From the NCBI GenBank assembly GCA_016875395.1, contig VGRF01000029.1, forward strand, positions 1-59,546: a DNA stretch of 59,546 nt. Direction: 5' to 3'. The stretch comes from Deltaproteobacteria bacterium. GTDB lineage: Bacteria; Myxococcota_A; UBA9160; UBA6930. Below are positions 44,114-53,361 of the stretch, one piece after another. The notes beneath the pieces are model-generated. The model saw nothing but the letters and a program-made list of their open reading frames with translations, did not search any database and had not been told where the DNA came from. The translations under genes were made by a program, and so were the position numbers. Position 1 is the stretch's first letter, and the number at the start of each line of letters is the position of its first letter.

Positions 44114-45055
44114 TTAAGGGCGGCCGCCGTAGTTCTTGCCGAGCGACTCCACGACCGCGTGGAACTCGTTCACCGTGTCGCGCAGGATGTCGGCGACGGG
44201 GCGCACCGACTCGATGCGGCCGGCGACTTGGCCCGAGAGCGCGACGCCGGCGTCGACCTTTCCGCCGAAGTAGACGTCGCGAACGCCCGCGCCCATCTCT
44301 TCCATCGCGGTGCTCGGATCCTTCTCGAGCCGCTCGGTGCGCGTGGTGCGCAGCGCGCGCAGGGCGGGGCGGCCCGGCGGCTTGATCATCACCGTGCCGG
44401 TTTCGGCCGCAGCGACGATCGATTGCTTCCAGCCGTCGTGAATCGGTGATTCGAGCGCCGACACCATGCGCGTGCCCATCTGCACGCCCTCGGCGCCGAG
44501 CGCGAACGCCGCGGCCATCGTCGCGCCGTCGCAGATGCCGCCCGCCGCGATGATCGGCACGTCAAGCTTCGAGCGAATCAGCGGCAGCAGCACCATCGTC
44601 GCCACTTCCTGGTGGCTCTTGAAGCCGCCGCCTTCGCCGCCTTCCACCACGAGCCCGTCGACGCCCGCGTCGACCGCCTTCTGCGCGGCCCTGAGGCTCG
44701 GCACGACGTGGAAGACGGTCAGGCCCGCGGCCTTCAGCGCCTTCGTGTACTTGGTCGGGTCGCCCGCAGAAGTTGTTACGAACTTCACGCCCTGCGCGAC
44801 GACGAAGTCGACGATGCCGGGGTCGCGCACGAAGGCCTGCGCGATGTTCACGCCGAACGGCTTCGTCGTGAGCTCGCGCATCTTCACGATCTCGCCGCGA
44901 ATCTCGTCGAGCGCGCCGGAAGACGTCTCGATGATGCCGAGGCCGCCCGCGTTCGAGACGGCGGACGCGAGCTGCGCCCGCGCGATCCAGCCCATGGGGG
45001 CTTGGATGATCGGGAGCGACACTCCGAGTAGTCGGGTGATGCGGTTATCAAGCAC
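44114..45055 (-). CDS. Nitronate monooxygenase (2-nitropropane dioxygenase family)
   Basis: This is a 313-aa FMN-dependent NMO family protein. IIQAPMGWIARAQLASAVSNAGG, the phosphate-binding FGVNIAQAF, FVTTSAGDP, VVEGGEGGGFKSHQEVATMVL (catalytic-region Glu/His) and IIAAGGICDGATMAAAFALGA with VQMGTRMV are all present. The length is usual for the small NMO class. The start is GTG at 45055. Enzymes of this family oxidise alkyl nitronates, and some act as enoyl-CoA-type reductases. Upstream 270 bp contain a palindrome but no gene. Confidence 0.9.
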   Translation of the reverse strand: MLDNRITRLLGVSLPIIQAPMGWIARAQLASAVSNAGGLGIIETSSGALDEIRGEIVKMRELTTKPFGVNIAQAFVRDPGIVDFVVAQGVKFVTTSAGDPTKYTKALKAAGLTVFHVVPSLRAAQKAVDAGVDGLVVEGGEGGGFKSHQEVATMVLLPLIRSKLDVPIIAAGGICDGATMAAAFALGAEGVQMGTRMVSALESPIHDGWKQSIVAAAETGTVMIKPPGRPALRALRTTRTERLEKDPSTAMEEMGAGVRDVYFGGKVDAGVALSGQVAGRIESVRPVADILRDTVNEFHAVVESLGKNYGGRP

Positions 45056-45329
45056 GGTGTCGCTCCCTCGGATTGCGCGCGCGGCGCGCGCAATCCGCAT
45101 CCAAGCTTTCCTTGTTGACTTCGCTCGCCTTCGGCTCGCTGCGCGCTTCGCTTGCCGCCTCGGCCGACCTACTTGGCAGGCGAGCTCGACATCGAGCACG
45201 TGCGGTCGAGTTCTCGAACGCGTGGCCGGGAAGAGTGCTTCAGCCGCGCGGAGATTGTCAGGGCTACCGCCGTGACGAAGAGGTGCAGGCAGGTTGCTAG
45301 CGCGGGTCGGGGTCGCGCGTCTCGCGCTG
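45056..45329. other. Intergenic 274 bp with a perfect 29-bp palindrome
   Basis: A palindrome CGGATTGCGCGCGC (45069-45082), one centre base and GCGCGCGCAATCCG (45084-45097) lies 14 bases upstream of the nitronate monooxygenase start, like those at 35.9 kb in arm length. The rest of the region (to 45329) has no coding frame I can support, only GCGAAGC-type low-complexity sequence. The hairpin is placed so that it could end or modulate read-through from the VWA operon. Confidence 0.55.
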
Positions 45330-47888
45330 CTATTCGGTTTCGATTTCGAGCGTGCGCCGCTCGCGCAGCTCGCGCTCGCGGGCGTCGCGCGGCGACTCGG
45401 GCACGGCGGGCGCGAGCGGTTCGGTGCTGGGTGCGCCCTCGTACACGGTGATCTGGCGCCGCACGCGCAGCGGCTCGCGGCCGTCGACGTGCGCGACGAC
45501 CTCGATCGCATTGGTGCCTGGGGCGACGGGCACGTCTGCGCGGAACGAGCCGTCGGGGCGCATGCGGAAGCCGCTCGCCTTCGCGCCGGTCGTCGCGTTG
45601 CGGATCTCGACGCGATCGAGGCCCGTGAGCCGCACGCTCCGTAACAACGAGACGACGTCGGCAGGGTGCTCGACCGGCACGAAGCGCCCGCCCGTCCGCG
45701 CCGCGATCTCGCGATACATCTCGAGCTTCGCGAGCGCCTGCGGTCCGAGCGCGAAGGTGTGCACCGGTACGCCGTAGCGCGCCAAGTCGTCGGCCGCCTC
45801 GAGCGCCTCCTTCTCGCCCTTCTCTCGCGACGGAACGGTCGGTTGCCCGTCCGACAACAGCAGCACCGCGCGATGTCGCGCGCGCTCCGGGTCGCGCGCG
45901 TCGTTCAGCGCGCGGAACGCGACGCGCAGCGCGTCGGCGATGCTCGTGCCGTTGTCGTGAAAGCCGGCGGCGTAAACGTCGAGCTGGCGGGCCACGCTGC
46001 GCGGGTGACCCAGCGCGGAGTCGACCCACGCGAAGCCGGCGAACGACACGAGGCCGACGCGCATCGTGTCGGGATCGAGCTGCGCCATCAGGCGACGTGC
46101 CGCCGCGACCTCGGCGGACACGACGGAGTCGCCGATCTCGGCAGCCGCGACGAAAGACAGCGAGCCCACCTCCTGGTTGACGTAGCGGTCGCGCGTGCGA
46201 TTGCGCGCGGCGCGGCCGTTGCCGTCGATGTCGCGCCCGGTCGCGACGAGCGTGCTCTCGGATTCGTCGAGCGCGATCACGACATCGTGGAACGCGGCCT
46301 CCCAGCGCCCGCCGCGCCCGCTGATCTCCACGCTCGCCAGGCCGCGCACCGCCGGCGGCGCGCTCACTTCGAGATGCGCCGTGAGATGCCGCGTCGCGAT
46401 CGGGCCGCCGGAATCGCCGCGCGCGCGGCGCAGCAGCGTCTCCAGCTCCTCGGCGCTCGTGCCGCGCAGGTCTTCGTGCGCGCGTGAGAGCACGCGGGCG
46501 AGCTGCGCGCGCGCGGAGCTCCCGTCGTTCGCTTCGAGCGCGAGCTTCGCGAGCGCAACGTCGAGGCCGCCGAGCGCGGGCATGCGCGCCTGCGCATCGC
46601 CGAGCAGCGTCTCGGCTTCGACCCGCTCGCCGCGCAGGCGCGCGAGCTCGGCACGCCCGAGCTGCGTCGTGACCGCGTGGCGCTCGATCGCGGCGCTGTC
46701 CCCTAACAAGCGCTCCGCTTCGGCGAGTTGCCCCTCGCTCGCGGGGTCGTCGCGCGTCGCGAGAGCGAGCCGCGCGAGAGCGAGCGCGCGCAGCGCCGCA
46801 GCATCGCTCTGGGCGAGCGCCTCCGTCTCGGCGATCCCCGCCTCGACGCGCTCGCGGTCGTCGCCGCGCAGCGCTCGCAGCTGGACGAGCTGCGCCGCCG
46901 CGCTCGGATGACGCAGCGCCGCGCTGCGCAGCCAACGCTCCGCGGGCGTCCACGCGAACTTGCCGAGCGACAGCGCGAGCTCGCCGAGCAGCGCGTCGCG
47001 ATCGGCGGGTGCGAGCGCAGCCGGCGCGCCGATCTCGCCGACGCCGAGCTGCGCGAGCGGAATCTTGCGCCGCGGCAGCTCGCCGAAGCTGAGAAAGCGC
47101 AGCAGCTCCGCTTCGAGCGCGTCGGGCGCTGCGCCGAACGCGTCGGCGCACGCGGCCTCGGGCGCCGCACCGCTGCGCACGAGATCGAGGTAGCGAGCGA
47201 GCTGCGCGTCGCGATCCGCAAAGCCCAGCTGTTCGCCCTCCAACAAGTAGTGGAGCAGCGCCCAGCTCTCGGCGGCGAGGCCTTCGCGCGCGTGCTGCGA
47301 CCAGCGCAGCGTCTCCTTCGCGGTGAGCACGCGCTTCAGCGGGTGCAGCGTCGCGAGCGAGAACCACTCGAGCCGCGCGCGCGGTGGGCGCCCGAGCTCG
47401 AGCGCTCCCGCTTCGGCGCGCGCCGTCGAGACGAGCTCGGCGGCGCCTTCTTCGAGCCAGAGCGGGCGTCCGTCATCGGGATCGCTCGCGGCCAGCAGAT
47501 GCACGAGCGCATGCTGTGCTGCGGTGAGCGCCTGCTCGGGCAGCGAAGCATCGAGCACGAGGTAGGCGCGCTCGGGGGTCACCTGCAGGAACGCGCTCGC
47601 GCCGGAGAGCGGCCGCAGGAACGCATAGCCCTCCGTGGGCGCGAGCTCGATCGCCGTAACAGCTGGGAGTCTTTCGCCGCGCGCGCCGGTCAGGCCGCTC
47701 GCCGCGGCGAGCGCGCGCTCGAGCTGAAGCGCGAGAGCCTGGGCACGTGCGCCGCCGCCGCTGCTCACCGCCTCGATGTGCGCGCCGCGTGCGGCGGAGA
47801 ACGCGGCGGGCGGCGCGGAGGGCGCAGTCTCGGCCCGCGCAAGCCCCGCGAGCGCGACCACGGCGAGAGCGAGGCGTGCGGACTTCAC
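45330..47888 (-). CDS. VWA-domain protein with inactive-looking gluzincin domain (VWA cluster, gene 3)
   Basis: This is an 852-aa exported protein (signal MKSARLALAVVALAGLARAE). Domains: a peptidase-MA-like region with AQHALVHLL (H126-A127-L-V-H130) and a Glu at 147 (PLWLEEGAAEL); the expected HELVH Glu is Ala, so catalysis is probably lost. Then an alpha-helical repeat region (about 270-480), a VWA domain with MIDAS DESES (541-545), the conserved DIDGNG insert, GTS and SDGQ, and a C-terminal beta-sandwich (ending in a charged tail ERELRERRTLEIETE). Its ATG overlaps the stop of the VWA lipoprotein gene upstream (ATGA at 47885-47888). Confidence 0.82.
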   Translation of the reverse strand: MKSARLALAVVALAGLARAETAPSAPPAAFSAARGAHIEAVSSGGGARAQALALQLERALAAASGLTGARGERLPAVTAIELAPTEGYAFLRPLSGASAFLQVTPERAYLVLDASLPEQALTAAQHALVHLLAASDPDDGRPLWLEEGAAELVSTARAEAGALELGRPPRARLEWFSLATLHPLKRVLTAKETLRWSQHAREGLAAESWALLHYLLEGEQLGFADRDAQLARYLDLVRSGAAPEAACADAFGAAPDALEAELLRFLSFGELPRRKIPLAQLGVGEIGAPAALAPADRDALLGELALSLGKFAWTPAERWLRSAALRHPSAAAQLVQLRALRGDDRERVEAGIAETEALAQSDAAALRALALARLALATRDDPASEGQLAEAERLLGDSAAIERHAVTTQLGRAELARLRGERVEAETLLGDAQARMPALGGLDVALAKLALEANDGSSARAQLARVLSRAHEDLRGTSAEELETLLRRARGDSGGPIATRHLTAHLEVSAPPAVRGLASVEISGRGGRWEAAFHDVVIALDESESTLVATGRDIDGNGRAARNRTRDRYVNQEVGSLSFVAAAEIGDSVVSAEVAAARRLMAQLDPDTMRVGLVSFAGFAWVDSALGHPRSVARQLDVYAAGFHDNGTSIADALRVAFRALNDARDPERARHRAVLLLSDGQPTVPSREKGEKEALEAADDLARYGVPVHTFALGPQALAKLEMYREIAARTGGRFVPVEHPADVVSLLRSVRLTGLDRVEIRNATTGAKASGFRMRPDGSFRADVPVAPGTNAIEVVAHVDGREPLRVRRQITVYEGAPSTEPLAPAVPESPRDARERELRERRTLEIETE

Positions 47889-48988
47889 GGCGGCGGCGGG
47901 TCGTAGCGCACGGCGATTTCGCGCGTGAAGCCGAGCGAGCCGCGCATCTCGAAGTCGAGCGCGAGTCGGTTCTCACCGGGCGCGACTTCGACTTCGCTCG
48001 CGAACACGCCCGCCGCTGCGGGAATGATGCGCTCCTCGCCCGTCGTCAGATTTCGCACGACTACGTGGCGCAGCGGCGAGCTCACGAGCGAGGCGAGCTT
48101 TACGCGCGCATCGGGACCATTCGCGTCGAAGGCCTCGCCGCCGGTGACCTCCGCCGCGATTCGCGCCGCATCCACTCGCTTGAACACAGTGGGCGATGCG
48201 AAGTCGACTGCGTGCACTACCACGCCGTACTGCTTGAGGAACTCGGCGGCGGAGCGAGCATGCCTTCTCGCCGTGACCTCGTCGGGCGTTTCTGCTTCGC
48301 CGTCCGAGAGCACGATGATGGTCGCCAACCGCCTTACCTCGTCCCCTCTGCGCGTCGCGAAGAGCGTCGCAGCGGCGCCCAGGGCCCCGCCGATCGATGT
48401 CCCCCTTTCGCACAGAACTCTCAGGGGCCGTGAATCGAACCCATTCACCGAGCGAACACGCTTTCCGTTGCGCGGATTGACGAGGAAGCAGTCACGCCGA
48501 TTGGGGCGCGTCGGCGTCCAGCCAGCGAGCGCCGCCGCGGCATCGGCTGGCGCAGCGAAAGGCGAGAGCATCTCGGAGCGCAGCGCGAACGCGATGACCG
48601 CCACGCGCGACGCCTCGGCATCCATCAGACCGAGGAGCTCGCGCGCCGTACTCACTTCCGCGGCGAGCACATCGTCCCCAGGGTCGGATACGGACTTTGC
48701 GAAGGTCGAGCGGCCGACCTCGCCATCGCCGTCCACGTCGAGGCCACTCGGCCGGTTGGAGCTGCCAGAGCGGTCGATCAGCACGACGAAGTCGCGCTGA
48801 ATCTGAAGGCTGCCGGCAAGCTGGGTAGGGGACTCACGCACGACGCGAGGCGAATCGAGGTTCACCTCCGCGGACACGCGCAGCGGCTCGCCGAGCGGCT
48901 CTGCGGGAGGCGGCGTTGGCGCAGCGCACGCGAGCGACGAGGTCACGACCGCTGCGCAGGTGAACACTCGCAGCATGCACGCCTCCAA
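47885..48988 (-). CDS. VWA-domain lipoprotein (VWA cluster, gene 2)
   Basis: This is a 367-aa protein. The N-terminus MEACMLRVFTCAAVVTSSLAC may be processed as a lipoprotein at SLAC; a start at the second Met (48976) is equally possible. A short Pro-rich spacer leads to a VWA domain from about residue 66: FVVLIDRSGSSN (DRSGS MIDAS), DVDGDGEVGRS, later GTSIGGALGA and VLSDGEAETPDEV. The C-terminal VEVAPGENRLALDFEMRG matches the beta-sandwich of the two larger neighbours. It lacks the peptidase-like and helical-repeat parts. Confidence 0.8.
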   Translation of the reverse strand: MEACMLRVFTCAAVVTSSLACAAPTPPPAEPLGEPLRVSAEVNLDSPRVVRESPTQLAGSLQIQRDFVVLIDRSGSSNRPSGLDVDGDGEVGRSTFAKSVSDPGDDVLAAEVSTARELLGLMDAEASRVAVIAFALRSEMLSPFAAPADAAAALAGWTPTRPNRRDCFLVNPRNGKRVRSVNGFDSRPLRVLCERGTSIGGALGAAATLFATRRGDEVRRLATIIVLSDGEAETPDEVTARRHARSAAEFLKQYGVVVHAVDFASPTVFKRVDAARIAAEVTGGEAFDANGPDARVKLASLVSSPLRHVVVRNLTTGEERIIPAAAGVFASEVEVAPGENRLALDFEMRGSLGFTREIAVRYDPPPP

Positions 48989-49138
48989 TTCGGCCCCGGC
49001 CGTCTTGTACCACCCGCGCCGCGACCGTGGCAGCTGCCGCGTGCGTGATCCTGCTCGCGTTGGCGCCTCCGGTGCGCGGGACCGACAAGTCCCCGGAACG
49101 CGTCGTTCTCGTCACGCGGCCCGCCCCAACCGTCTTGA

Positions 49139-51781
49139 TCACTCGGGCGCGGGCGGCGGCGCGCTCACGTCCTTCGTCTCGATCGAGAGCGCGCGCCGCT
49201 GCTGCTCCCGCTCGGTGCGCTCCGCCTCGAGGCGCGCGCGCAATGCGATCGCCTCGGTACGCTCGCGCAGCTTTCGCAGCAACTCGGCGGCGCGAGCTTC
49301 GCGGGCGGCGTCGTCGCTCGACGCGGGCTCGTAGACGATCGTGCGCGTCGCGAGCAGCGGCGCGCGGCCGGCGACGCGCGCCTCGATCTCGATCTCGTTC
49401 GTGCCGGGCGCGAGCGGCACCAGCGCGTCGAAGCTGCCGTCCGGGAAGCTGCGCACCGCGCGGGCGGGCTCGCCGCTGCCCTTGTTACGGACGGAGACCG
49501 CGTCGAGGCCGGTGAGCCGCGCGCGCTCGAGGAACGAGATGTCGGCGAGGTCGGCGACCGCGAAGTACTCGCCGCCGGTGATGTCCGCGATCTCTCGCAG
49601 CGTGTCGCCCTCGTCCGAGGCGCGCTCGCCGACGGCGAAGGCGTGCACGCGAACGCCGAACTCGCCGAGGCGCGTCGCGATCTCGAGCGCCGCCTTCCGC
49701 GCTTCGAACGGATTCGGCGCCGTGGGATCCTGGCCGTCGGTCAGGAACAGGACGCTGCGCTGCGCGCGGTCGCCGGGCGGGCGGTTCTCGATCAGCTCCT
49801 CGAACGCGCGGCGCAGCGGCGCCTCGAAGCTCGTGCCGGTGGGGTCGAAGCGCACGCGGTGCCTCTGCAGCGCGCGAATCACCTCGTCGCGATCGCCGAG
49901 CGGCGCCGCGAGCTTCGCCTTCGCGGTGAAGAACACGAGGCCGATGCGGGTCGTGCGCCCATCGAGCTCGGCCGCGAGCCGTTCGGCGGCGGCGAGCTCG
50001 GCGCGCACGACCGCGTCGCCGCGATCGCTCGACGCGCGGCGCGGGTCGTCGCGCATCCATAACAACTGCTCCATCTTGCGCGCGCGACCGACGCGACCAT
50101 CGCCGTCGACGTCGGCGCCCGAGGCTTCGAGCGTGGTGTTCGAGACGTCGAGCGCGAGCACGATGTCGTGCAGCGGCGCTTCCCAGAGGCCCGCCTTGCC
50201 GCGCAGCTCGAACCACGCCAGATCGCTGCGCGCCTCGGCGCCGGCGGCCGGCGTCGTCACGTCGAGACGCGCAGCGAGGTGGCGCATCTCGGCGGAGACG
50301 TCCGGCGAAAAGCCCGCGTCGCGCGCGAGCCGTGCGAGCTCGTCGAAGTCGGCCGCGCGCAAGTCGTGAGAGCTCGCGAGCACACGCGCGAGCGAAGCGC
50401 GCGCCTGCGCAGAATCGCCGAGTGACTGGTGCGCCCGCGCGAGCTCGCTGTCGACCGCGTTCGCGAGCGGCGCCGCGGCACGCGCGCCCTCGAGATCCCG
50501 CAGCGCGGCGGCGAGCTCGCCGCGCGCGAGCGCGACCTGCGCGCGGCCGAAGCGCGCGCCGGGATGCTCGGGATCGAGCTCGGCCGCGCGCGCGAAGCTC
50601 GCTTCGGCGTTCGCGATCCGCTCGCGTTGCACTTCTTCGCTCGCGTTCTGCGCGGTCAGCGCGAGCCACGCATGGCCAATTCGCCACGCCGCATCGGCGT
50701 CGCGGCTCGCGTGAGACGCCGCCGCGAGCAGCGCCGTCTCCGCGCTGGCATCGCCGCGCAGCGCCGCGAGCGAAGCGAGGCCCGCGTGGGCGAGAGGATG
50801 CTCGGGCTCGCGCGCGAGCACCGCTGCGAGCCAGCGCTGCGCGCGCTTCCAGCGCTGCGCGCCGATCGAGAGCGCGAGATCGCCGAGCAGCGCGTCGCGC
50901 TCGCTGTCGCGGAGCGGCGCGAACGCGAGCGCGGGCGACTCGCGGGCTGCGAACGGCACGCGCACGCGCGGCAGCTCCGGCAGCGCGAGGTATGCGAGCA
51001 GCTCGCGCTCGAGCGCGTCGATGTCGCGGCCGAACGCCGCGAGGCACGCGGCATCGACGGCCTCGCCCGCTGCGACGCGCCGCGCGTAGTCCGCGAGTGC
51101 ACCGTCTGGCGCGCCGCCGCCGACGCGCAGGAAGTGTGCGAGCGCCCACGACTGCGCGTAGAAGCCCGCCAGCGGCCCGCGCTTCCAGTGCATCACGTCG
51201 TTCGCGGCGAGCACTCGCGCGAGCGGCAGCGGCGCCGCGCTGGCAATCTCGAGGCGAAGCTGGAGAGGCGTCCCGATCTCGACTTCGTCGCCGAGCACGC
51301 GCGCCGTCGAGAGCAAGTCCGCCATGCCTTCGCGAATCCACGGCGGCAGCGGCGTGTCCACGTTCGCGGACTGCAGCCAGTGCACGAGCTCGTGGCGCGC
51401 GACCTCGAGGCCCACGTCTCGCTCGCTCGCATCGATCGCGAGGAAGCTGCGGTGCGGGCTCGACACGAACAGCCCGGAGAGCTCGCGGCGCGGGCGCGCC
51501 GCCGCGAAGTTGCGCGTGTGCGGGAACAGCACGACGAGCGTTCGCCCGCTCGGCCGGTCCTCGAGCTGCGTGAACGCGAGCGCGACCTCGCGGAAGCGCT
51601 CGAGCTCTGCAGCGATCTCGCGCGTGCGCTCCTCGCCGAGGCCGCTCGCGAGCTCGAAGTGCGGTGAGCGCGCCAGACGCCACTCGCCGCGCGGACGCAT
51701 CGGCACCGTGCCGCACGCGAGCGAGAGCAGCGCCGCCGTGAGCGCCGTGGCGATGACACGCCGCGTGCATCGTGTTCGCAA
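49139..51781 (-). CDS. VWA-domain protein with gluzincin metallopeptidase motif (VWA cluster, gene 1)
   Basis: This is an 880-aa protein with an N-terminal export signal (MRTRCTRRVIATALTAALLS then LACG, a possible lipoprotein). The peptidase domain has VARHELVHWL (HELVH at 130-134) and WIREGMADLLST with Glu 151, the H-E-x-x-H plus Glu pattern of gluzincins. Residues about 260-480 are helical repeats (AHAGLASLAALRGDASAETA, then LDPEHPGARFGRAQVALARG) of TPR type. The VWA domain has LALDVSNTT (MIDAS about 545), DVDGDGRVGR, GTSFEAPLR and LTDGQDPTAP. The beta-sandwich and a long charged tail (RERTEAIALRARLEAERTER) follow. It is likely co-transcribed with the next two genes. Confidence 0.83.
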   Translation of the reverse strand: MRTRCTRRVIATALTAALLSLACGTVPMRPRGEWRLARSPHFELASGLGEERTREIAAELERFREVALAFTQLEDRPSGRTLVVLFPHTRNFAAARPRRELSGLFVSSPHRSFLAIDASERDVGLEVARHELVHWLQSANVDTPLPPWIREGMADLLSTARVLGDEVEIGTPLQLRLEIASAAPLPLARVLAANDVMHWKRGPLAGFYAQSWALAHFLRVGGGAPDGALADYARRVAAGEAVDAACLAAFGRDIDALERELLAYLALPELPRVRVPFAARESPALAFAPLRDSERDALLGDLALSIGAQRWKRAQRWLAAVLAREPEHPLAHAGLASLAALRGDASAETALLAAASHASRDADAAWRIGHAWLALTAQNASEEVQRERIANAEASFARAAELDPEHPGARFGRAQVALARGELAAALRDLEGARAAAPLANAVDSELARAHQSLGDSAQARASLARVLASSHDLRAADFDELARLARDAGFSPDVSAEMRHLAARLDVTTPAAGAEARSDLAWFELRGKAGLWEAPLHDIVLALDVSNTTLEASGADVDGDGRVGRARKMEQLLWMRDDPRRASSDRGDAVVRAELAAAERLAAELDGRTTRIGLVFFTAKAKLAAPLGDRDEVIRALQRHRVRFDPTGTSFEAPLRRAFEELIENRPPGDRAQRSVLFLTDGQDPTAPNPFEARKAALEIATRLGEFGVRVHAFAVGERASDEGDTLREIADITGGEYFAVADLADISFLERARLTGLDAVSVRNKGSGEPARAVRSFPDGSFDALVPLAPGTNEIEIEARVAGRAPLLATRTIVYEPASSDDAAREARAAELLRKLRERTEAIALRARLEAERTEREQQRRALSIETKDVSAPPPAPE

Positions 51782-51883
51782 GCGTCGCCTCCGCGCTCGC
51801 CCCGATCCGTTCTACCACGGCTCGCGGCCCTCGAAGTGAGCGGACTACCGTCATCCCCTCACCTGAGCACGAAGCGAGCCCGC

Positions 51884-53356
51884 ATGTCGATTCCGCCCCG
51901 TACGCCCGTTCTCGTCGGCATCGCGCAAGTCGAGCAGCGCGAGCGCGATCCGCTGAGCGCGAAGGAACCTCTCGCGCTGATGGTGGAGGCGACGAAGCTC
52001 GCCGCGGAGGACGCGGGCTCGCGCGAGCTGCTGACGCGCGCGGACGCCGTTCGCGTCGTGCGCGGCATGTGGCCGTACGCGGACCCCGCCCGCGTCGTCG
52101 CACAGCGCATCGGCGCCGCGAGCGCGAAGTCCGGGATCACTCCCTACGGCGGCAACTTCGTGCAGACCGCGCTCAACCAGACGGCGCTCGACATTCAGTC
52201 GGGTGCCGTCGACATCGCGATCCTCACCGGCGCCGAGTGCGGGCAGACGCAGGCGCGCGCGCGCAAGCAGAACGTGAAGCTCGCGTGGAGCGAAGCGCCC
52301 GGGAAGCCCGACGTGCAGATCGGCCACGACGCGCCGATGTCGCACGAGGCCGAGCGCAAGGCCGGCGTGAAGCAGCCCGTGCAGATGTATCCCGTGTTCG
52401 AGAACGCGCTGCGCTACGCGCGCGGCGAGGCGCTGCCGCGCCACATCGAGCGCGTGTCGAAGCTGTGGGCGGGCTTCAGCGCGGTGGCCGCGAAGAATCC
52501 GCACGCGTGGATCCGCGACGCGAAGAGCGCGGAAGAGATCCGCACGCCGAGCCCTGACAACCGCATGATCAGCTTCCCGTACCCGAAGCTGATGAACAGC
52601 AACAACAACGTGGACCAGGGCGCCGCGCTGATTCTCACGAGCGTGGAGACCGCGCAGCGCCTCGGCATCGCGCGCGCGAAGTGGGTGTTCCCGTGGGCCG
52701 GGGCCGACGCGCACGACTACTACATGGTCAGCGAGCGCGAGAACCTGTTCACCTCGCCGGCGATCCGTTTCGCCGCGCGCAAGGCGCTCGAGCTCGCGGG
52801 CGTGGGCGTCAGCGACCTCGCGCACGTCGACATCTACTCGTGCTTCCCCGTCGCGGTGCAGGTCGCCGCGCGCGAGATCGGCCTCGACGAAGGACGACCC
52901 CTAACAGTCACCGGCGGCCTCACGTTCGGCGGCGGCCCGCTCAACAACTACGTGATGCACGGCGTCGCGCGCATGGCCGAAGTGCTGCGCGCCGACGCGG
53001 GCAAGCTGGGGATGTGCACCGCGAACGGCGGCTTCCTCACCAAGCACTCGATGGTCGTGTACTCGACCGAGCCGCCGGCGCGCGAGTTCCGCCACGCCGA
53101 CGTGCAGGCGCAAGTCGACGCGACGCCGCGCCGCGACGTGCTGCTCGACTACGCCGGCGACGCCACGCTCGAGAGCTACACGGTCGACTTCGCGGGCGAC
53201 TCACCCGCGATCGGCCACGCCGCGGTCCTAACACCTGACGGGAAGCGCGCGTGGGCGAACACGCAGGACAAAGACGTCGCGCTCGCCATGACGCGCGAAG
53301 AGTTCTGCGGGAAGCGCGTGCGGGTGAAGGACGGGGCGTTCGAGGTGGCGGGGTAG
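51884..53356 (+). CDS. Thiolase-like acetyl-CoA acetyltransferase family protein
   Basis: This is a 490-aa thiolase-superfamily protein. TPVLVGIAQVEQRE at the start, DIAILTGAECGQTQARARK near the first catalytic region (Cys in AECGQ), then FPYPKLMNSNNNVDQGAALILTS, HVDIYSCFPVAVQVAAREIG and TGGLTFGGGPLNNYVMHGVA with a His. This is the SCP2/acetyl-CoA acetyltransferase-like group, often with altered catalysis. The C-terminus has an extra domain (residues about 400-490). It starts at ATG 51884 with the VWA cluster divergent. Confidence 0.88.
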   Translation: MSIPPRTPVLVGIAQVEQRERDPLSAKEPLALMVEATKLAAEDAGSRELLTRADAVRVVRGMWPYADPARVVAQRIGAASAKSGITPYGGNFVQTALNQTALDIQSGAVDIAILTGAECGQTQARARKQNVKLAWSEAPGKPDVQIGHDAPMSHEAERKAGVKQPVQMYPVFENALRYARGEALPRHIERVSKLWAGFSAVAAKNPHAWIRDAKSAEEIRTPSPDNRMISFPYPKLMNSNNNVDQGAALILTSVETAQRLGIARAKWVFPWAGADAHDYYMVSERENLFTSPAIRFAARKALELAGVGVSDLAHVDIYSCFPVAVQVAAREIGLDEGRPLTVTGGLTFGGGPLNNYVMHGVARMAEVLRADAGKLGMCTANGGFLTKHSMVVYSTEPPAREFRHADVQAQVDATPRRDVLLDYAGDATLESYTVDFAGDSPAIGHAAVLTPDGKRAWANTQDKDVALAMTREEFCGKRVRVKDGAFEVAG

Positions 53357-53361
53357 GAGCC

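Noticed and set aside
41441-44449. Plus-strand open frame of about 1000 codons antisense to the S9 peptidase and hydratase
   Set aside because: It is a compositional shadow of genuine minus-strand genes; it has no motif and no plausible start context.
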